From assembly GCF_000590555.1 (NCBI RefSeq), contig NC_022198.1, forward strand, positions 1,792,028-1,856,027: a stretch of 64,000 nucleotides of DNA. Reading direction: 5' to 3'. The notes beneath the pieces were generated by a model, which was not told the DNA's origin, searched no databases, and saw only the letters and a list, made by a program, of their open reading frames with translations. The position numbers were made by a program, and so were the translations under genes. This document shows positions 60,475 through 64,000 of the stretch, in pieces. Every line of letters begins with the position of its first letter. The stretch's first letter is position 1. This stretch comes from Corynebacterium argentoratense DSM 44202. GTDB taxonomy: Bacteria; Actinomycetota; Actinomycetes; Mycobacteriales; Mycobacteriaceae.

Positions 60475-61827
60475 GTGCGTCCATTGCGTGTTGCTGTCAT
60501 CGGTTCCGGCCCAGCCGGGATTTACGCCTCCGACCTTTTGATGAAGTCCGACCGCGACGTCCGCGTCGATCTTTTTGAGCGTATGCCCGCTCCCTTCGGT
60601 CTGATTCGCTACGGAGTCGCCCCCGACCACCCCCGAATTAAGGGTATTGTCAACGCGCTGTACAAGGTGATGGAAAAGCCCGAACTTCGCCTACTCGGCA
60701 ACGTTGATGTCGGCAAGGACGTCACCGTCTCTGAGCTGCAGCAATTCTACGATGCTGTCGTGTTCGCCACCGGTGCGACCGCCGACCGCGACCTCAATAT
60801 TCCCGGTATTGACCTAGAGGGCAGCCACGGCGCCGCAGAATTCGTTGGCTTCTACGACGGCAACCCCGAATTCCCCCGCACCTGGGACCTGTCTGCGGAA
60901 AAGGTTGCTGTGATCGGCGTGGGCAACGTGGGTCTTGACGTCGCGCGCGTCCTCGCCAAAACCGGTGAGGAACTGCACGTCACGGAGATCCCGGACAACG
61001 TGTACGAAACGCTGAAGAATAACAAGGCCACCGAGGTGCACGTCTTCGGCCGTCGCGGCCCCGCCCAGGCGAAATTCACCCCGCTGGAGCTCAAGGAGCT
61101 CGACCACTCCCCCACCATTGAAGTTGTGGTCAATCCCGAAGACATCGACTACGACGAGGCCTCCGAGGCAGCCCGGCGCGAATCCAAGTCCCAGGACCTG
61201 GTGTGCCAGACCCTCGAGCAGTACGCTATCCGCGACCCCAAGGGCGCGCCGCACAAGCTGTTCATTCACTTCTTCGAATCCCCGGTGGAGGTCATTGGGG
61301 AAGACGGTAAGGTTGCCGGCTTGAAGACCGAGCGTATGCAGCTAGACGGCAAGGGTGGTGTCGTCGGTACCGGCGAGTTCAACACCTGGCCTGTGCAGGC
61401 GATTTACCGCGCTGTCGGTTACCGTTCCGATGCCGTGAACGATGTGCCTTTTGACGATCGTGCCGCCGTTATTCCCAACGATGGCGGGCATGTGCTTGAC
61501 GGTGTTGACGGCTCCCCGATCGCTGGCCTGTACACCACTGGCTGGATCAAGCGCGGCCCCGTTGGCCTGATTGGCAACACTAAGGGTGATGCGAAGGAAA
61601 CCATCGAGATGTTGCTTGCCGATGACGCCGCGGGCAACCTGCCCACTCCTGCACAGCCCGAGTTGGATGCCGTGATCGGTTTCCTCGAGGGCAAGGGCAT
61701 CGAGTACACCACCTGGGAGGGGTGGCACAAGCTTGACGCCGTCGAGCGTGAGCGCGGCGAGGCTGAGGGCCGCGAGCGCAAGAAGGTCGTCGAGTGGGAA
61801 GAGATGGTGCGCCACAGCCGCAGCTAA
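60475..61827 (+). CDS. fprA: Ferredoxin--NADP reductase FprA
   Basis: A 450-aa two-dinucleotide-binding flavoenzyme related to adrenodoxin reductase, moving electrons from NADPH to ferredoxins. FAD loop VAVIGSGPAGIYASDLL, APFGLIRYGVAPDHP, NADP loop VAVIGVGNVGLDVARVL, FGRRGPAQAKFT and the C-terminal YTTGWIKRGPVGLIGNTKGD are all typical. GTG 60475 is six bases from an AAGGA site; ATG 60469 is only one base from it and is less likely, though possible. Followed by a perfect terminator. Confidence 0.93.
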   Translation: MRPLRVAVIGSGPAGIYASDLLMKSDRDVRVDLFERMPAPFGLIRYGVAPDHPRIKGIVNALYKVMEKPELRLLGNVDVGKDVTVSELQQFYDAVVFATGATADRDLNIPGIDLEGSHGAAEFVGFYDGNPEFPRTWDLSAEKVAVIGVGNVGLDVARVLAKTGEELHVTEIPDNVYETLKNNKATEVHVFGRRGPAQAKFTPLELKELDHSPTIEVVVNPEDIDYDEASEAARRESKSQDLVCQTLEQYAIRDPKGAPHKLFIHFFESPVEVIGEDGKVAGLKTERMQLDGKGGVVGTGEFNTWPVQAIYRAVGYRSDAVNDVPFDDRAAVIPNDGGHVLDGVDGSPIAGLYTTGWIKRGPVGLIGNTKGDAKETIEMLLADDAAGNLPTPAQPELDAVIGFLEGKGIEYTTWEGWHKLDAVERERGEAEGRERKKVVEWEEMVRHSRS

Positions 61828-61860
61828 TCGCCGCGCACCCTCGCACCGGATAGACGTTTA

Positions 61861-61908
61861 AGGACGATGGGGCTGCCCTATGCCGGGCAGCCCCATCGTC
61901 CTTTTTGC
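61861..61908. terminator. Strong terminator between fprA and purT
   Basis: AGGACGATGGGGCTGCCC (61861-61878) pairs perfectly with GGGCAGCCCCATCGTCCT around a 6-nt loop, T-run on the plus strand. The genes converge, so it may serve both; the minus strand has a short A/T tail. Confidence 0.95.
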
Positions 61909-61922
61909 AAAGCTTTTTGCTC

Positions 61923-63131
61923 TTAGGTCTTTACCGGAGTGACTGCCGCGGCGGCGCGGGTCGCCCGCGTCCGAGCAGTGTCGATGTCTTCTGCGGTAGC
62001 TAGTGCCACGCCCATTCTGCGGCGCACGTGGGCTTCTGGCTTGCCGAACAGGCGCACCTCCGACTCTGGAATCGATAGGGCCTCAGCGACACCCTCGTAA
62101 CCAATATGCTTGGCCTCCATGCCGCCGTAGATAACAGCGGATGCACCTGGTGAGGTGACGGTGACATCAATCGGCAAGCCCAGGATTGCTCGGGCATGCA
62201 GCTCGAACTCGCTAAAGCGCTGTGAGCACATCGTGACCATGCCGGTGTCGTGAGGACGCGGCGAGACTTCAGAGAAGTAGACCTCGTCACCAGAAATAAA
62301 CAGCTCCACACCGAACACACCACGGCCGCCCAGGGCGCGCGTAATGCGCGCCGCAACGCTACGAGCGTTGTCCAAGGCTTCTTCACTCATCGGCATGGGC
62401 TGCCAGCTTTCAACGTAATCGCCGCTGTCCTGCCTGTGGCCGATGGGTTCACAGAACCAGGTGGCGGCCTCCCCGCTGACGGGATCAATGGAACGCACAG
62501 TGAGCAACGTGATTTCGTAATCAAATTCCACAAAGCCTTCGACAATCACCCGGCTTGCGCTCACGCGGCCGCCAGCGATCGCATACTCCCAGGCCGACGC
62601 GACGTCATCGGTGTTTTTGATGACGGATTGCCCCTTGCCGGAGGAGCTCATCACCGGTTTGACCACGCAGGGCATACCAATGGTTTCCACCGCTTGCTCG
62701 AACTCTTCAAAGGTGTCAGCAAAAGCATAATTACTGGTGGGAAGGCCGAGTTCTTCGGCTGCGAGCCTGCGGATACCCTCGCGGTTCATCGTCAACTGCG
62801 TTGCTTCCGCGGTCGGGATGACAGTGAAGGAGGCTTCCTCCAAATCACGCAACGCCTCGGTGGCGATTGCTTCAATCTCGGGGACAATGAAGTGCGGGCG
62901 GACTTTTTCCACCAGCGCCGTGACCTCTTCCGGATCCATCATGTCCAGGGTGTAAGCGAAATGGGCGATCTGGTGGGCAGGGGCATCCGAATAGCGATCC
63001 GCCGCATGCACCTCAACGCCAAGCCTTTGGAAAGCGATGGCCACCTCTTTGCCTAGCTCGCCGGAGCCCAGGAGCAACACCCGGGTTGCGGTTGGCGACA
63101 AAGGGGTACCGATCTTTCGAGGGGTAAACAT
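61923..63131 (-). CDS. purT: Formate-dependent phosphoribosylglycinamide formyltransferase
   Basis: ATP-grasp enzyme (402 aa) for purine synthesis using formate. [20 protein letters not shown] (N-terminal Rossmann), [26 protein letters not shown] (ATP-grasp glycine loop), FFIxP-like metal region [20 protein letters not shown] and [11 protein letters not shown] near residue 295. ATG 63131 (MFTPRKIG) is chosen; the frame is open to 63368 but that stretch is antisense to the metE remnant. Ends VTPVKT. Confidence 0.95.
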   Translation of the reverse strand: MFTPRKIGTPLSPTATRVLLLGSGELGKEVAIAFQRLGVEVHAADRYSDAPAHQIAHFAYTLDMMDPEEVTALVEKVRPHFIVPEIEAIATEALRDLEEASFTVIPTAEATQLTMNREGIRRLAAEELGLPTSNYAFADTFEEFEQAVETIGMPCVVKPVMSSSGKGQSVIKNTDDVASAWEYAIAGGRVSASRVIVEGFVEFDYEITLLTVRSIDPVSGEAATWFCEPIGHRQDSGDYVESWQPMPMSEEALDNARSVAARITRALGGRGVFGVELFISGDEVYFSEVSPRPHDTGMVTMCSQRFSEFELHARAILGLPIDVTVTSPGASAVIYGGMEAKHIGYEGVAEALSIPESEVRLFGKPEAHVRRRMGVALATAEDIDTARTRATRAAAAVTPVKT

Positions 63132-63169
63132 GCACACAAGTCTAGACCAAATTTTGTAGACAGCTCGGT

Positions 63170-63224
63170 TCACTCTTATGCTTGCGGGGCACGTTGCTTC
63201 AGGGAATCCGGTGAGAATCCAGAA
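63170..63224 (+). pseudogene. Truncated cobalamin (B12) riboswitch fragment
   Basis: CAGGGAATCCGGTGAGAATC (63200-63219) matches the 5' core of the cobalamin aptamer (GGGAA-x3-GGTG-x2-AATCC), preceded by GCACGTTGCTT. The downstream aptamer half, including the conserved GCCACTG B12-box side, is absent: the sequence passes straight into metE codons at GAGAATCCAGAACTC. It is the left border of a deletion. Confidence 0.65.
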
Positions 63225-63347
63225 CTCCTGTGGGTCAACCCAGACTGCGGCCTGAAAACCCGCGACTGGGAGGAAACACGGGCCTGCCTGCGCAACATGG
63301 TGGAGGCCGCGAACCGTATCCGTGAGACTATTCCCGCAACGGGGTAG
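63213..63347 (+). pseudogene. metE: Remnant of metE (cobalamin-independent methionine synthase C-terminus)
   Basis: In frame up to TAG 63345-63347 the DNA encodes [20 protein letters not shown], then [35 protein letters not shown] carries the C-terminal zinc Cys of MetE and is unmistakable. About 45 of roughly 760 codons remain, with no start. The remnant follows directly on the riboswitch fragment, so a deletion removed almost the whole gene between its leader and its 3' end. Confidence 0.85.
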
Positions 63348-63356
63348 GATTTCACC

Positions 63357-63857
63357 ATGGCTTACCACGCGGACTCATCAGACCTTGAAGTTAAAGAAAT
63401 CCTCACGTGGGAGGGCTTCGGTGTTGCCTCCCGTGAGCTCGCCCAACAGATCGTCAACAGTGGTTTCGAACCGGACATCATCATCGCCGTTGCTCGCGGT
63501 GGCTTGCTGCCCGCAGGCGCATTGTCCTATGCAATGGGCGTGAAGCTCTCCGATGCCATCAACGTTGAGTTCTATACCGACGTTGAGGAAACCCTGCCTG
63601 ATCCAGTTCTGTTGGAGCCTCTGCTGGATGTGGATTCGATCCGCAACAAGAAGCTTCTCGTGGTTGATGACGTCGCGGACTCCGGACGCACCCTGGCTCT
63701 CGTGCTGGATTTGCTGGCCAAGGAAGGCGCGGACTGCCGCTCCGCCGTGTTGTACGGTAAGTCTCGCTCCGAGATCTCCCCGGATTACGTGTGGAAGCGC
63801 ACCGACGATTGGATCGTCTTCCCCTGGTCTGCTGAAAAGCCCGTCCAGGCACAGTAA
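63357..63857 (+). CDS. Phosphoribosyltransferase (xanthine/hypoxanthine type)
   Basis: A 166-aa type I PRTase. [20 protein letters not shown] (PPi-binding loop) and the PRPP motif [18 protein letters not shown] are clear, followed by a hood end with [14 protein letters not shown]. It resembles the xanthine/guanine-type PRTases next to purT in corynebacteria and likely salvages purines. ATG 63357 with GTAGGAT at good spacing, nine bases after the metE stop, so it may now be read from the former metE leader. A strong hairpin follows. Confidence 0.92.
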   Translation: MAYHADSSDLEVKEILTWEGFGVASRELAQQIVNSGFEPDIIIAVARGGLLPAGALSYAMGVKLSDAINVEFYTDVEETLPDPVLLEPLLDVDSIRNKKLLVVDDVADSGRTLALVLDLLAKEGADCRSAVLYGKSRSEISPDYVWKRTDDWIVFPWSAEKPVQAQ

Positions 63858-63863
63858 GACTCA

Positions 63864-63973
63864 GGGGCGCGGAGGGCTTGTCGACGTGAGCGATTATGAG
63901 CCCGCTGGAGCCCGCATAAGCGGACTCCAGCGCAGGCGAGTGTAGCGAACGGCGATAAGCCGCTCCGCGCCCC
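63864..63973. ncRNA. Highly structured element downstream of the phosphoribosyltransferase gene
   Basis: Nested pairing over 110 nt: GGGGCGCGGA (63864-63873) with TCCGCGCCCC (63964-63973); GGCTTGTCG (63875-63883) with CGATAAGCC (63953-63961); CGCTGGAG (63903-63910) with CTCCAGCG (63925-63932), capped by CCGC-ATAA-GCGG. No protein frame fits and no T-run follows. Either a structured RNA, a repetitive palindromic element, or an elaborate terminator; strand undetermined. Confidence 0.5.
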
Positions 63974-64000
63974 TTACACTTATGTCTTGGGGTTGTTAGG

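Noticed and set aside
63132..63368. N-terminal extension of purT
   Set aside because: The extra 79 codons are antisense to the metE remnant and riboswitch fragment; PurT proteins start near ATG 63131.

Overview
The window is chromosomal DNA from a mycolic-acid-containing actinobacterium, almost certainly a Corynebacterium. Evidence: gene order follows the Mycobacterium tuberculosis/Corynebacterium backbone (rlmB-cysS-ispF-ispD-carD-lpqE; radA-membrane protein-carbonic anhydrase-mutY; clpC; lysS; the fol operon-ftsH-hpt-tilS-dacB-ppa; ppk2-porA/porH-groEL2; gcs2-LytR_C-DUF3263-def-GNAT-xthA-cls; glnX-pknG; ackA-pta-fprA-purT). Tiny mycomembrane porin genes lie between ppk2 and groEL, as in C. 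glutamicum. Species cannot be named from the sequence alone. No rRNA, tRNA, CRISPR array, phage or intact insertion sequence was seen.

Layout. 1-4300: end of the isoprenoid/cysS cluster, carD and an LpqE-like lipoprotein. 4300-13630: a 9.1-kb gene for a giant secreted, wall-anchored protein, placed where M. tuberculosis has lpqE next to radA. 13.8-20.7 kb: radA (no disA beside it), membrane protein, carbonic anhydrase, mutY, DUF4236 protein, clpC. 20.9-22.8 kb: a second wall-anchored adhesin gene with a Ser/Pro/Thr-rich repeat stalk and a one-base frameshift. 22.9-37.3 kb: Pr6Pr membrane protein, lysS, an apparently inverted three-gene block (DUF6779, hypothetical, PanC-like), then the folate operon, ftsH, hpt, tilS, dacB and ppa. 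37.4-39.1 kb: MarR regulator and a decayed adenylation-domain gene. 39.1-43.3 kb: ppk2, two tandem copies of a porH-porA operon, groEL2 with two CIRCE-like operators. 43.4-47.2 kb: small ORFs, an M20 peptidase, a free-standing LeuA regulatory-type domain, a glutamate-cysteine ligase family enzyme. 47.2-52.0 kb: LytR_C protein, DUF3263, def, C-NAGS-type acetyltransferase, xthA, cls. 52.1-57.8 kb: ABC exporter, glnX-pknG without glnH, a secreted hypothetical protein. 57.7-64 kb: ackA-pta, fprA, purT, a deletion scar joining a cobalamin-riboswitch fragment to the last codons of metE, a phosphoribosyltransferase, and a strongly folded element.

Functionally the window is mostly housekeeping: folate synthesis, isoprenoid precursors, tRNA charging and modification, proteostasis (ClpC, FtsH, GroEL), DNA repair (RadA, MutY, XthA), acetate and phosphate metabolism, and PknG signalling. 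The lineage-specific material is surface-related (two adhesins with LAXTG tails, duplicated porins) or degenerate (NRPS-like remnant, metE scar).

The most striking non-gene signal is a 10-mer, TGACGYCGCG. I counted about 38 exact copies by eye, in both orientations and several reading frames, against fewer than one or two expected by chance; single-mismatch neighbours are rarer than exact copies. It looks like a highly iterated genomic motif of unknown role.
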